Made by a program: the position numbers and the translations under genes. From NCBI GenBank assembly GCA_035540675.1, contig DATLGB010000009.1, positions 1 through 28,270 on the forward strand: DNA of 28,270 nucleotides, read 5' to 3'. Under the pieces are notes generated by a model that saw nothing but the letters and a program-made list of their open reading frames with translations, did not search any database and was not told the DNA's origin. Position 1 is the first letter of the stretch. Each line of letters opens with the position of its first letter. This document shows positions 12,968 to 20,300 of the stretch, piece after piece. The DNA is from DATLGB01 sp035540675. Lineage in GTDB: Bacteria > Actinomycetota > Thermoleophilia > Solirubrobacterales > Solirubrobacteraceae.

Positions 12968-14100
12968 CCCGCCAGCGCGCGCTTGAGCTTGGCCAGCATC
13001 CCCTCGTCGCTGCGGTAGGCCTCGTCGTCGAACGACGCGGCCAGCCGCTCCATCAGCTCGCGCTGCTCGCGCGTCAGCCGCCGCGGGATCGTCACGTTGA
13101 CCACCACGCGCAGGTCGCCGCGGCGGCCGCGGTGCTGCAGCGCGGGCAGCCCGGCGCCGCGCAGCACGATGACCTCGCCCGGCTGCGTGCCCGCCGCGAT
13201 CTCCACCGGCTGCTCCCCGTCGAGCGTGGGGACGTCGACCGTCGCGCCGAGCGCCGCCAGCGGCGCCGGGACGTCGACCACCGTCACGAGGTCGCTGCCG
13301 TCGCGCAGGAAGCGCTCGTCCTCGCGCACGCGCACGACCACGTACAGGTCGCCGGCCGGGCCGCCGCGCTCCCCGGCGTGGCCCCGCCCGCCGAGGCGGA
13401 TGCGCTGGCCGTCGGAGATCCCGGCCGGCACGTCGACGTTCAGGCGCCGCGGCACCGCCCTCACGCCGCGGCCGGCGCAGTCCTCGCACGGCGACTCGGG
13501 GACGCGGCCGGAGCCGTTGCACTGCGCGCACAGCGACGTCCGGACCATCTGCCCGAAGCGCGTGCGGGCGACGTTCTGGATCTGCCCGGAGCCCTGGCAC
13601 GCCGAACAGGTGACGATCGCGGTCCCGGGGGTGGCGCCGTTGCCGTTGCAGGTCTCGCAGCGCTCGACGGCGTCGTAGGCGACCTCGACCGTCTCGCCGT
13701 GCGCCACCGCGGCGAGGTCGACCGCCACCTGCACGACCACGTCGCCGCCCTGCATCGAGCCGCCGCCGCGGCGGCCGCCGCCCCCGAAGACCGACTCGAA
13801 GCCGCCGCCCCCGAAGAACGCGCCGAACAGGTCGGCGAACGAGCCGAACTCCTCGAAGTGCGGCTGGTAGCCGCCCGAGCGGACCCCGTCGTGGCCGTAC
13901 TGGTCGTAGAGCTGCCGGCGCTCGCCGTCCGAGAGCACCTCGTAGGCCTCGGCGAGCTCCTTGAAGCGCTCCTCGGCCTCGGGGTCGTCCGGGTTGGCGT
14001 CGGGGTGCAGCTGGCGCGCCAGCTTGCGGAACGCCTTCTTGATCTCGCTGTCGTCGGCCTGCCGGCTGACGCCGAGCACCTCGTAGTAGTCGCGCTTCAT
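12964..14100 (-). CDS. dnaJ: Chaperone protein DnaJ
   Basis: A 378-residue type I Hsp40 that delivers unfolded clients to DnaK and stimulates its ATPase. The J domain (1-70) carries HPD at 32-34, followed by a Gly/Phe-rich linker (about 75-115). Four complete zinc-finger repeats follow at Cys148/151, Cys165/168, Cys191/194 and Cys205/208. The client-binding beta domains continue to the end. It follows hrcA by 7 nt and overlaps prmA. dnaK and grpE are not in the window, so this is the dnaJ copy linked to hrcA (dnaJ2-type in actinobacteria) rather than the dnaK-operon copy. Confidence 0.97.
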   Translation of the reverse strand: MKRDYYEVLGVSRQADDSEIKKAFRKLARQLHPDANPDDPEAEERFKELAEAYEVLSDGERRQLYDQYGHDGVRSGGYQPHFEEFGSFADLFGAFFGGGGFESVFGGGGRRGGGSMQGGDVVVQVAVDLAAVAHGETVEVAYDAVERCETCNGNGATPGTAIVTCSACQGSGQIQNVARTRFGQMVRTSLCAQCNGSGRVPESPCEDCAGRGVRAVPRRLNVDVPAGISDGQRIRLGGRGHAGERGGPAGDLYVVVRVREDERFLRDGSDLVTVVDVPAPLAALGATVDVPTLDGEQPVEIAAGTQPGEVIVLRGAGLPALQHRGRRGDLRVVVNVTIPRRLTREQRELMERLAASFDDEAYRSDEGMLAKLKRALAG

Positions 14101-14107
14101 GTCCGGG

Positions 14108-15127
14108 CTAGGTCTCGTAGACGTCCTCGACGAAGCGCGACAGCTGGCCGGCCGCCGCGCGCACGACGCCGATCACGCCCACGTAGTCCATGTGCGTCGG
14201 GCCGATCACGGAGACCGTGCCGAGGTTGCGCTGGGGCAGCCCGTAGTTGGCGGCCACCATCGACATCGAGCGCAGCGCCGGCAGGTCGTTCTCGTGGCCG
14301 ATGCGCACGTAGACGTCGCGCGAGTCGAGCGCCTGCTGCAGCGCCGACAGCAGCGACGCCCGGCGCTCGAGCACCTCCATCAGCTCGTGCAGCTGCGAGA
14401 GGTCGTCGAGCCGCGTCTCGGCGAACAGGCGGTGCGCCCCGTCCACGTAGAGGGTGTTCTCCGCGGTGTCCTCGAGCTCGGTGAACGCGGGCGCGAGCTG
14501 CTCGACGAAGGCGCGCTCGGTGGGACCGAGCGCCGGGTCGGAGAGCCGCGAGCGCAGCGTGCGCGCGCCGAGGCCGTGCCCCACGAGCTGCTCGTTGAGG
14601 TAGGAGGCGGCCCAGTCCGCGAGGCCCGCGTCGACCGGGCGCTCGAACGTCAGCACGCGCTTCGACACGCCGCCGGTGGAGGTGATGACGACCACCATCA
14701 GGACCTGCGGCTGCAGCAGCAGGACCTCCACGTGGCGGATCGTCGTGGTGCGGATCGGCGGCGCGGACACGATCGCCAGCAGGTTGGTCAGCTGCGACAG
14801 CGTCTCCGTGGCGGCGCGCATGGCCTCGTCGACCTCGCGGCGGACGAGCGACAGCTCGACCTTGGGGCGGTGCGCGGGCAGCGCGCTGGACAGCAGGTGG
14901 TCGACGTAGTAGCGGTAGCCCGCGTCGGTCGGCACGCGGCCGGCGGAGGTGTGCGGGTGCGCGAGCAGCCCGAGCTCCTCGAGCACGGCGAGCTCGTGGC
15001 GGACGGTGGAGGGCCCGCAGCTCACCTCGGGGTCGGCGGCCAGCGCCTTCGAACCCACGGGCTGGCCCGTCGTGGCGAAGCCGTCCACGACTTTGCGCAA
15101 CAGCAGCTCCTGGCGGGGCGTGAGCAC
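14108..15127 (-). CDS. hrcA: Heat-inducible transcription repressor HrcA
   Basis: A 339-residue DNA-binding repressor of class I heat-shock genes. The N-terminal winged helix (about 1-75) has TPRQELLLRKVVDGFATTGQ, PVGSKALA and the helix STVRHELAVLEELGLLAHPH with TSAGRVPTDAGYRYYVD. The GAF-like dimerisation domain follows, with VVVITSTGGVSKRVL and INLL-like blocks in the C-terminal half (LTNLLAIVSAPP). It starts with GTG 15127, and TACAAT (complement of 15135-15140) lies only 7 nt upstream, predicting a leaderless message. I found no CIRCE operator (GAGTGC inverted repeat) in the upstream region, so autoregulation through CIRCE is not supported here. Confidence 0.95.
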   Translation of the reverse strand: MLTPRQELLLRKVVDGFATTGQPVGSKALAADPEVSCGPSTVRHELAVLEELGLLAHPHTSAGRVPTDAGYRYYVDHLLSSALPAHRPKVELSLVRREVDEAMRAATETLSQLTNLLAIVSAPPIRTTTIRHVEVLLLQPQVLMVVVITSTGGVSKRVLTFERPVDAGLADWAASYLNEQLVGHGLGARTLRSRLSDPALGPTERAFVEQLAPAFTELEDTAENTLYVDGAHRLFAETRLDDLSQLHELMEVLERRASLLSALQQALDSRDVYVRIGHENDLPALRSMSMVAANYGLPQRNLGTVSVIGPTHMDYVGVIGVVRAAAGQLSRFVEDVYET

Positions 15128-15134
15128 GCGCTCG

Positions 15135-15140
15135 ATTGTA
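15135..15140 (-). promoter_or_regulatory. -10 box of the hrcA-dnaJ-prmA operon
   Basis: TACAAT on the minus strand, 5 of 6 to consensus, 7 nt before the GTG of hrcA. It is the same hexamer as before hisIE. The upstream 17-nt spacer is pure G+C with no recognisable -35. Confidence 0.6.
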
Positions 15141-15269
15141 GGAGCGGCCGCCCGGCGCCCGGCCGCGGCGGGCTGGAGACAGGGCGATTCCAGTGGACGA
15201 ATGTCCTACCGGGTTTTGGCCCGAATTTGCGCGCAACCGGTTCCCATCCGGTCCGGCGTTTGACAGGAT

Positions 15270-15343
15270 GGAGGTTCGCGGCGACCGGGGCAGGGAGCAC
15301 CGGCGTTGGCCGCGAGCCGCAAAGGGATCGGACGGGAACCTCC
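15270..15343 (+). promoter_or_regulatory. Foldable 5' leader upstream of the disordered membrane protein
   Basis: GGAGGTTC (15270-15277) can pair with GAACCTCC (15336-15343), which ends two nt before the ATG at 15346. Inside it, TCGCGGC (15276-15282) pairs with GCCGCGA (15309-15315), and CCGG (15285-15288) with CCGG (15300-15303). The purine-rich GGAGG looks like a Shine-Dalgarno sequence but has no start codon after it. This is the only gene in the window with a clear folded leader of this size. I could not match it to the c-di-AMP, c-di-GMP-I, SAM or cobalamin riboswitch cores. The rest of 15128-15345 shows the hrcA -10 box and nothing else I can name. Confidence 0.4.
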
Positions 15344-15345
15344 TC

Positions 15346-16398
15346 ATGGGCTGGAAGCTCAAACTGCTGGGTCTGCTCAACGTCGTCGGGTGGATCGTCG
15401 TCGTGCCCGTCCTGATGGCGGCGCTGCTGCATCCCTTCGTCAACTTCCAGGGCTGGCCGGGCGGCTTCCTGCTCGACCGGCCGGCGCAGGACGCGCGCCT
15501 GGCGGAGGTCGACGGACCCGCCGGCGCCGGTGCGACCGGCGGCGCCGCCGCGGGCGACGGCGCCCCGGCTGCGGGCGCCCCCGGATCCGCCACCGGTGCT
15601 GCCGGCGTCCCGATCGCGGCGTTGCCGGGCGGCGGCGCCACCGTCCCGGGCACGGGGCCTCAAGCGCCGGCCGCCGGATCGCCGGGCGCCGGCGTGCCGC
15701 TGCGCGACGACGGCACCCCCGTGCGCACGCCGCTCGCCGGCACGGAGGGTGACGGCGTCGCCCGGCTGCGCAGCGGCGGAGCCGGGACGCCTGCCGCCGA
15801 GGGCGGCGTGAACCTCCCCACGGTCCCCACCCGCGGCGCCGACACCACCGCGCCCGTCGCCGTACCCGCGCCGCTGACCGGGCCGCCGACGACGCTGGGG
15901 CGCGACCGGCCGGGCCGCGAGCGTGGCCGGCCGCAGCGGCCGGCAGGCTCGGACGAGTCGCGCCAGACCGCCGGAGCGACCGGCGGCGGCACCCCGACGC
16001 CGGCGAGCGCCGGCGGCGCGTCGCAGCCCGTCGCCGCCGCCCCTCATCCGGGCCGCGGGGCCGGTAAGGGTCGAGGCCATGGCCGTCGCGCCGCGCCCGC
16101 ACGTCCCGCCGCGCCCGTCCGGCCGGCGCGTCCGGCTCCGAAGCCGAAGGCGCCGCCGAAGCCGAAGCGCAAGGAGAAGCCGGTCGGCGTCGTGCCGCGC
16201 GAGACCGCGCCCGAGCAGGAGTCCGCGCCCAAGCCCGGCGGCCCCGGCGGCGACGGCGGATCCGGCGGCCCGCCCCCGGACAGGGGGCACGTCAACGGGC
16301 ACGGCCACGGCAACGGCAAAGCCAACGGCCACGAGAAGGACCACGGCGGCGGCGGCGGCCCCGACGACGGCGGTAAGGGGAAGGGCAAGAAGCACTGA
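15346..16398 (+). CDS. Single-pass membrane protein with long disordered low-complexity tail, unknown function
   Basis: I do not recognise this 350-residue protein. It begins MGWKLKLLGLLNVVGWIVVV, a Lys-anchored start followed by one membrane segment (about 7-29), then a short aromatic stretch HPFVNFQGWPGGFLLDR. From about residue 50 to the end it is disordered: Gly/Ala/Pro/Thr-rich, then a basic Pro-Lys stretch (PKPKAPPKPKRKEKP), then a His/Gly/Asn/Asp/Lys tail (HVNGHGHGNGKANGHEKDH). The topology could be a signal-anchor with the tail outside, perhaps wall-spanning or metal-binding, but that is inference. An upstream in-frame extension to 15193 is possible but unlikely. It occupies the slot where hemW often sits between lepA and hrcA. 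Base composition biases toward GGC/GCC repeats, so length may vary between strains. Confidence 0.7.
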   Translation: MGWKLKLLGLLNVVGWIVVVPVLMAALLHPFVNFQGWPGGFLLDRPAQDARLAEVDGPAGAGATGGAAAGDGAPAAGAPGSATGAAGVPIAALPGGGATVPGTGPQAPAAGSPGAGVPLRDDGTPVRTPLAGTEGDGVARLRSGGAGTPAAEGGVNLPTVPTRGADTTAPVAVPAPLTGPPTTLGRDRPGRERGRPQRPAGSDESRQTAGATGGGTPTPASAGGASQPVAAAPHPGRGAGKGRGHGRRAAPARPAAPVRPARPAPKPKAPPKPKRKEKPVGVVPRETAPEQESAPKPGGPGGDGGSGGPPPDRGHVNGHGHGNGKANGHEKDHGGGGGPDDGGKGKGKKH

Positions 16399-16403
16399 CG
16401 CCG

Positions 16404-16421
16404 CCCGCGCCTCGGCGCGGG
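16404..16421. terminator. Bidirectional terminator-like hairpin
   Basis: CCCGCGC, loop CTCG, GCGCGGG: a 7-bp perfect stem with a stable tetraloop in the 36-nt gap between the convergent ends of the disordered-protein gene and lepA. No T-run on either side. Confidence 0.5.
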
Positions 16422-16434
16422 TGCGCGCGGCGCC

Positions 16435-18258
16435 CTATCGGCCCTTGCCGTTGGCCTCGTCGCCGAGCTCGAGCACCGCGAGGAAGGCTTCCTGCGGAAC
16501 CTCGATGCGCCCGACCTGCTTCATGCGCTTCTTGCCCTCCTTCTGGCGCTCGAGCAGCTTGCGCTTGCGGGAGATGTCGCCGCCGTAGCACTTGGCGGTG
16601 ACGTCCTTGCGGTAGGCCTTCACCGTCTCGCGCGCGACGATCTTCGCGCCGATCGCGGCCTGGATCGGGACGTCGAACTGCTGGCGCGGGATCTTCTTGC
16701 GCAGCTTCTCGGTGAGGGTGCGGCCGACGTCGTAGGCCTTGTCGCGGTGCACCACCATGCTCAGCGCGTCGACCGGGTCGCCGCCGAGCAGGACGTCGAG
16801 CTTGACCAGGTGCGACGCCCGCAGCCCGATGGGCTCGTAGTCCAGCGACGCGTAGCCGCGGGTGCGCGACTTGAGCTGGTCGAAGAAGTCGAGCACGATC
16901 TCGGCGAGCGGCAGGTCGTAGGTGACCTGGACGCGGTCGGCCGAGAGGAAGTGCATTCCCTGGTGGATGCCGCGCTTCTCCTGGCAGAGCTCCATGATCT
17001 GCCCGATGTAGTCCTTCGGCGCGAGGATGGAGCCTCGCACGTAGGGCTCGCGCACCTCGGCGATCTTCGACGGGTCGGGGTAGTCCGTCGGGTTGTGGAC
17101 CTCGATGACCGTGCCGTCGGTCTGCTCGACCTCGAACGCCACGCTCGGCATCGTCGCCATCAGGTCGAGGTCGTACTCGCGCTCGAGGCGCTCGCGCACG
17201 ATGTCCATGTGCAGCAGCCCGAGGAAGCCGCAGCGGAAGCCGAAGCCGAGCGCATCCGAGGTCTCGGGCTCCCACATCAGCGCGGCGTCGTTGAGGGTGA
17301 GCTTCTCGAGCGCGTCGCGCAGCTCCGGGAACTGGTTCTGCTCGATCGGGAACAGGCCGCAATAGACCATCGGCTTGACCTCGCGGTAGCCGGGCAGCGC
17401 CTCGGTCGCGGTGCTGGACTTCGTCGTGAGGGTGTCGCCGACGCGCAGGCGCGTGACGTCCTTGATCCCGGTGATGAGGTAGCCGACCTCGCCCGGGCCG
17501 AGCTGGGCGGCCGGCGTCTGCGCCGGCGTGAAGAAGCCGATGTCGTCGATGTCGGCCTCGGTGCCGGCCGCCAGCGCGCGGATCGCCTCGCCCTTGCGGA
17601 ACACGCCGTCCACCACGCGGATGTAGGCGATCACGCCGCGGTACTGGTCGAACTCCGAGTCGAAGATCAGCGCGCGCGGCGGCGCGTCCGGGTCGCCGGC
17701 CGGCGGCGGCACCCGCTGGACGATCTCCTCGAGGATGTCCTGCACGCCGTCGCCGGTCTTCGCGCTGATCCGCCGCACCGAGTCGGCCGGCTCGCCCAGC
17801 AGGTCGGAGACCTCGGCGGCCACCCGGTCGGGTTCGGCGCCCGGGAGGTCGATCTTGTTCAGGCACGGGATCAGCTCGAGCCCCGAGTCGACGGCCAGGT
17901 AGGTGTTGGCCAGGGTCTGGGCCTCGACGCCCTGCGAGGCGTCGACGACCAGCAGCGCCCCCTCGCACGCGGCCAGCGAGCGCGACACCTCGTAGGTGAA
18001 GTCCACGTGCCCGGGCGTGTCGATGAGGTGGAACTGGTAGGTCTCGCCGTCGCGGGCGGTGTAGAAGACCCGGACCGCCTGCGCCTTGATGGTGATGCCG
18101 CGCTCGCGCTCGAGGTCCATGGAGTCGAGCAGCTGGGCGCGCATCGACCGCGGGTCGACGGTGTGCGTCATCTCGAGGATGCGGTCGGCCAGCGTCGACT
18201 TCCCGTGGTCGATGTGGGCGATGATCGAGAAGTTGCGGATGTGCTGCTGGTCGGCCAT
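16435..18258 (-). CDS. lepA: Elongation factor 4 (LepA), ribosome back-translocase GTPase
   Basis: A 607-residue translational GTPase that acts on stalled or mispositioned ribosomes. G1 is AHIDHGKST (14-22), the G2 region has RGITIKAQAV, G3 is DTPGHVDF, G4 is NKIDLPGA and G5 is SAKTG. The LepA-specific C-terminal domain is intact: KCYGGDISRKRKLLERQKEG and KKRMKQVGRIEVPQEAFLAV. Length is typical. It starts 14 nt after the murJ stop. A TAGCCT box (complement of 18270-18275) sits 11 nt before the ATG but overlaps the murJ TAG stop, so it may be coincidence. In most relatives rpsT and lepA are adjacent; here murJ lies between. Confidence 0.97.
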   Translation of the reverse strand: MADQQHIRNFSIIAHIDHGKSTLADRILEMTHTVDPRSMRAQLLDSMDLERERGITIKAQAVRVFYTARDGETYQFHLIDTPGHVDFTYEVSRSLAACEGALLVVDASQGVEAQTLANTYLAVDSGLELIPCLNKIDLPGAEPDRVAAEVSDLLGEPADSVRRISAKTGDGVQDILEEIVQRVPPPAGDPDAPPRALIFDSEFDQYRGVIAYIRVVDGVFRKGEAIRALAAGTEADIDDIGFFTPAQTPAAQLGPGEVGYLITGIKDVTRLRVGDTLTTKSSTATEALPGYREVKPMVYCGLFPIEQNQFPELRDALEKLTLNDAALMWEPETSDALGFGFRCGFLGLLHMDIVRERLEREYDLDLMATMPSVAFEVEQTDGTVIEVHNPTDYPDPSKIAEVREPYVRGSILAPKDYIGQIMELCQEKRGIHQGMHFLSADRVQVTYDLPLAEIVLDFFDQLKSRTRGYASLDYEPIGLRASHLVKLDVLLGGDPVDALSMVVHRDKAYDVGRTLTEKLRKKIPRQQFDVPIQAAIGAKIVARETVKAYRKDVTAKCYGGDISRKRKLLERQKEGKKRMKQVGRIEVPQEAFLAVLELGDEANGKGR

Positions 18259-18272
18259 CGCAGCCAGTGAGG

Positions 18273-19967
18273 CTAGCCGCGGCCCGGCAGGCGGCGGCGG
18301 ATCAGCGCGACCACCGCCTCGGCCTCGGGCACCCGCAGCAGCAGGACGGTCCCGGCGTAGATCGCGCCCCCGACGCCGAGGGCGACGCCGACGGCCGCCA
18401 GCTGCGCCGGCAGCGAGTGGCCGAGCAGGTCGTCGAGCGCGCGCCAGGCGCCGTACGCGGAGGCCGCCAGCAGCGCGGCCGCGACGAGCATCCCCGCCAG
18501 CGCCTTCAGCGTCCGCCCCACCTCGAAGCCGCCGAGCTCGCCGCGCAGGTAGGCGACCTGCCCGAGCGTCATCGCGGCGGAGGCGATCGCGGTCGCGACC
18601 ACGATGCCGCCGATCCCGAACCGCCTGTACAGCAGCAGCGCGATGACGACGTTGAGCGCGAGCGTCGCGCCGGCCAGGGCGGTCGGCGTCCACGGCCGCT
18701 GCAGGCTGAAGAACGTCCGCGTGAGCATCAGGTTCGCGCCCGCGAACGGCAGCGAGAACGCGAACCAGAACAGCGCCTCGGCCACGGCGTCCGTGTCGCG
18801 CGGGCCGAAGTCGCCGCGCTCGTAGACCAGGCGCGTCAGCGGCTCGGCGAGCACCAGCATCGCCGCCGCGCACGGGACCAGCAGCAGGAAGATCTGGCGC
18901 ACGCCGGCGCTGCTCGACGCCCGCAGCCCGCCGAGGTCGCGCCGCGCCGCGAGCCGCGAGAGCTGCGGGAACAGCACGGTCGCCACCGCGACGCTGAACA
19001 TCCCCTGCGGCAGCATGTAGATCCGGAAGGCGGCGTCGATCGCGCGCGACGCGCCGTCGGACACGCGCGTGCCGAGGACGGAGTTGATGAACAGGTTGAA
19101 GTTGATCAGCCCGAGGCCGATCGTCACCGGCAGCATCAGCACCAGCACCTGCCGGACCCGAGGGTCGTGCCGGAAGCGGAAGCTCGGCCGCAGCGGGAAG
19201 CCGACGCGGCGCAGGACCGGCAGCGCCATCGCGAACTGCACGATCGTCCCGAGCAGGACGCCGATCGCGTACGCGTAGATCTGCTCCTGGCCCTCGAACA
19301 GGCCGCGCAGGCCGACCAGCGAGGCGATGATCACGACGTTCCACACGAGCGGCGCGATCGCGGGGATCGAGAAGTGGTCGTAGGCGTTCAGGACGCCGAC
19401 CACGAGCCCGTTGAGGCCGAGCAGGACGACGATCGGGAACAGGATCTGCGTCAGGACGACGGTCAGGTCGTCGTCGCTGGGGCTGAAGCGCTCGCCCGTG
19501 AACAGCGGCACGACCAGCGGGCTCAGCAGCATCCCGACGACCGTGATCGCACCGAGCACGGTCAGGATCAACCCGAACAGCGCCCCGGCCAGGTGGACCG
19601 CCTCGCGGCGCTTCTTCGCCTCGAGCAGCTCGGTGAAGACGGGGACGAAGGCGGCGCTCAGCGCGGCGTCGGCGACCAGCGCGCGCAGCAGGTTCGGGAC
19701 CTGGAAGGCGATCGTGAACGCCGACGCCTCCACCCGCAGCCCGAAGATGCCGGCTGCGACGATCTCGCGCACGAGCCCGGCGATCCGCGACAAGCCGGTC
19801 GCGACCGAGAAGATCGCGGTGTTGCGCAGGATCCTCCGGCCGCGCGCGGGCGGCTCGGCCCGCACCGCATCCGGAGCGGGCGAGCCCGGCTCGCGGACCG
19901 CGGCCGCCGGGGCGTCGGCCTGCGCGCCCCCGCCGGACGCGCCGTCGGCTGGGGGATCGGCGGACAC
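18273..19967 (-). CDS. murJ: Lipid II flippase MurJ (MOP superfamily)
   Basis: A 564-residue polytopic membrane protein that flips lipid II for peptidoglycan synthesis. After a cytoplasmic Ala/Pro-rich extension of about 48 residues, the family block RNTAIFSVATGLSRIAGLVR opens TM1; there follow LRALVADAALSAAFVPVFTE and about 14 hydrophobic segments. INFNLFINSVLG and YMLPQGMFSVAVATVLFPQL are typical MurJ/MviN blocks. The start is GTG 19967, with TACTAT (complement of 19977-19982) 9 nt upstream, so the message is probably leaderless. It is first in a two-gene unit with lepA and divergent from rpsT, an uncommon location for murJ, which in many actinobacteria lies near trxB/parA at the origin-proximal end. 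Confidence 0.92.
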   Translation of the reverse strand: MSADPPADGASGGGAQADAPAAAVREPGSPAPDAVRAEPPARGRRILRNTAIFSVATGLSRIAGLVREIVAAGIFGLRVEASAFTIAFQVPNLLRALVADAALSAAFVPVFTELLEAKKRREAVHLAGALFGLILTVLGAITVVGMLLSPLVVPLFTGERFSPSDDDLTVVLTQILFPIVVLLGLNGLVVGVLNAYDHFSIPAIAPLVWNVVIIASLVGLRGLFEGQEQIYAYAIGVLLGTIVQFAMALPVLRRVGFPLRPSFRFRHDPRVRQVLVLMLPVTIGLGLINFNLFINSVLGTRVSDGASRAIDAAFRIYMLPQGMFSVAVATVLFPQLSRLAARRDLGGLRASSSAGVRQIFLLLVPCAAAMLVLAEPLTRLVYERGDFGPRDTDAVAEALFWFAFSLPFAGANLMLTRTFFSLQRPWTPTALAGATLALNVVIALLLYRRFGIGGIVVATAIASAAMTLGQVAYLRGELGGFEVGRTLKALAGMLVAAALLAASAYGAWRALDDLLGHSLPAQLAAVGVALGVGGAIYAGTVLLLRVPEAEAVVALIRRRLPGRG

Positions 19968-19975
19968 CGGCGCGC

Positions 19976-19982
19976 TATAGTA
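19976..19982. promoter_or_regulatory. Shared symmetric -10 region for divergent murJ and rpsT
   Basis: TATAGTA reads TATAGT on the plus strand (19976-19981, 5 of 6 to consensus) for rpsT and TACTAT on the minus strand (19977-19982) for murJ. The two hexamers overlap almost completely. On the murJ side the GTG is 9 nt away (leaderless). On the rpsT side the ATG is 40 nt away, leaving about a 33-nt leader. Confidence 0.6.
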
Positions 19983-19988
19983 CGCGGC

Positions 19989-20011
19989 CGCCGCGGCCCG
20001 AGTCCGCGGCG
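19989..20011 (+). promoter_or_regulatory. rpsT: Hairpin in the rpsT 5' leader
   Basis: CGCCGCGG (19989-19996) pairs with CCGCGGCG (20004-20011) across a 7-nt loop. With the -10 at 19976-19981, transcription would start at about 19988, so the hairpin would be the very 5' end of the mRNA. It may stabilise the message or serve S20 autoregulation; both are inference. Confidence 0.4.
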
Positions 20012-20021
20012 CTCTCACGTC

Positions 20022-20288
20022 ATGGCCAACATCGCATCCCAGAAGAAGCGCATCCTCCGCGCCGAGCGCGAGCGGCTCGAGAACCGCCGCTACACGTCGA
20101 CGATCAAGACGTACTTCCGGCGCCTCGAGGCGGCCGCCGAGGCCGGCGACGCCGAGAAGGTCGCCGCCGAGCACCTGCACCTCGTGCGGACGATCGACCG
20201 AGCCGTCAAGACCGGCGCGCTGCACCGCAACACGGGCGCCCGCAAGAAGTCCCGCGCCGCGCGCATCGCCGCCGGCCAGTCCTCCTAG
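20022..20288 (+). CDS. rpsT: 30S ribosomal protein S20
   Basis: An 88-residue basic primary 16S rRNA-binding protein. MANIASQKKRILRAERERLE is the canonical S20 start; DRAVKTGALHRNTGARKKSR carries the conserved C-terminal block (KG.lH.N.aaRKKSRL). Length is normal. It stands alone on the plus strand within a minus-strand region: divergent from murJ and convergent with holA, whose stop is 12 nt away. That tiny gap holds only a weak AGCGC/GCGCT stem, so the two messages may run into each other. Confidence 0.97.
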   Translation: MANIASQKKRILRAERERLENRRYTSTIKTYFRRLEAAAEAGDAEKVAAEHLHLVRTIDRAVKTGALHRNTGARKKSRAARIAAGQSS

Positions 20289-20300
20289 CGCCTCACGCGC

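Noticed and set aside
15260..15265. TTGACA, a perfect -35 hexamer upstream of the disordered-protein gene
   Set aside because: No TANNNT box lies 16-18 nt downstream (the sequence there is CGACCGGGG), so a promoter call is not supported.
15128..15345. CIRCE operator expected upstream of hrcA
   Set aside because: No TTAGCACTC/GAGTGCTAA-like inverted repeat found in the region.
15199..15345. Possible known riboswitch before the disordered-protein gene
   Set aside because: The conserved cores I remember for c-di-AMP (ydaO), c-di-GMP-I, SAM and cobalamin classes do not match; kept only as an unassigned folded leader.
18270..18275. TAGCCT box before lepA as an independent promoter
   Set aside because: It coincides with the murJ TAG stop codon and could be there by coding necessity; not listed as a promoter feature.
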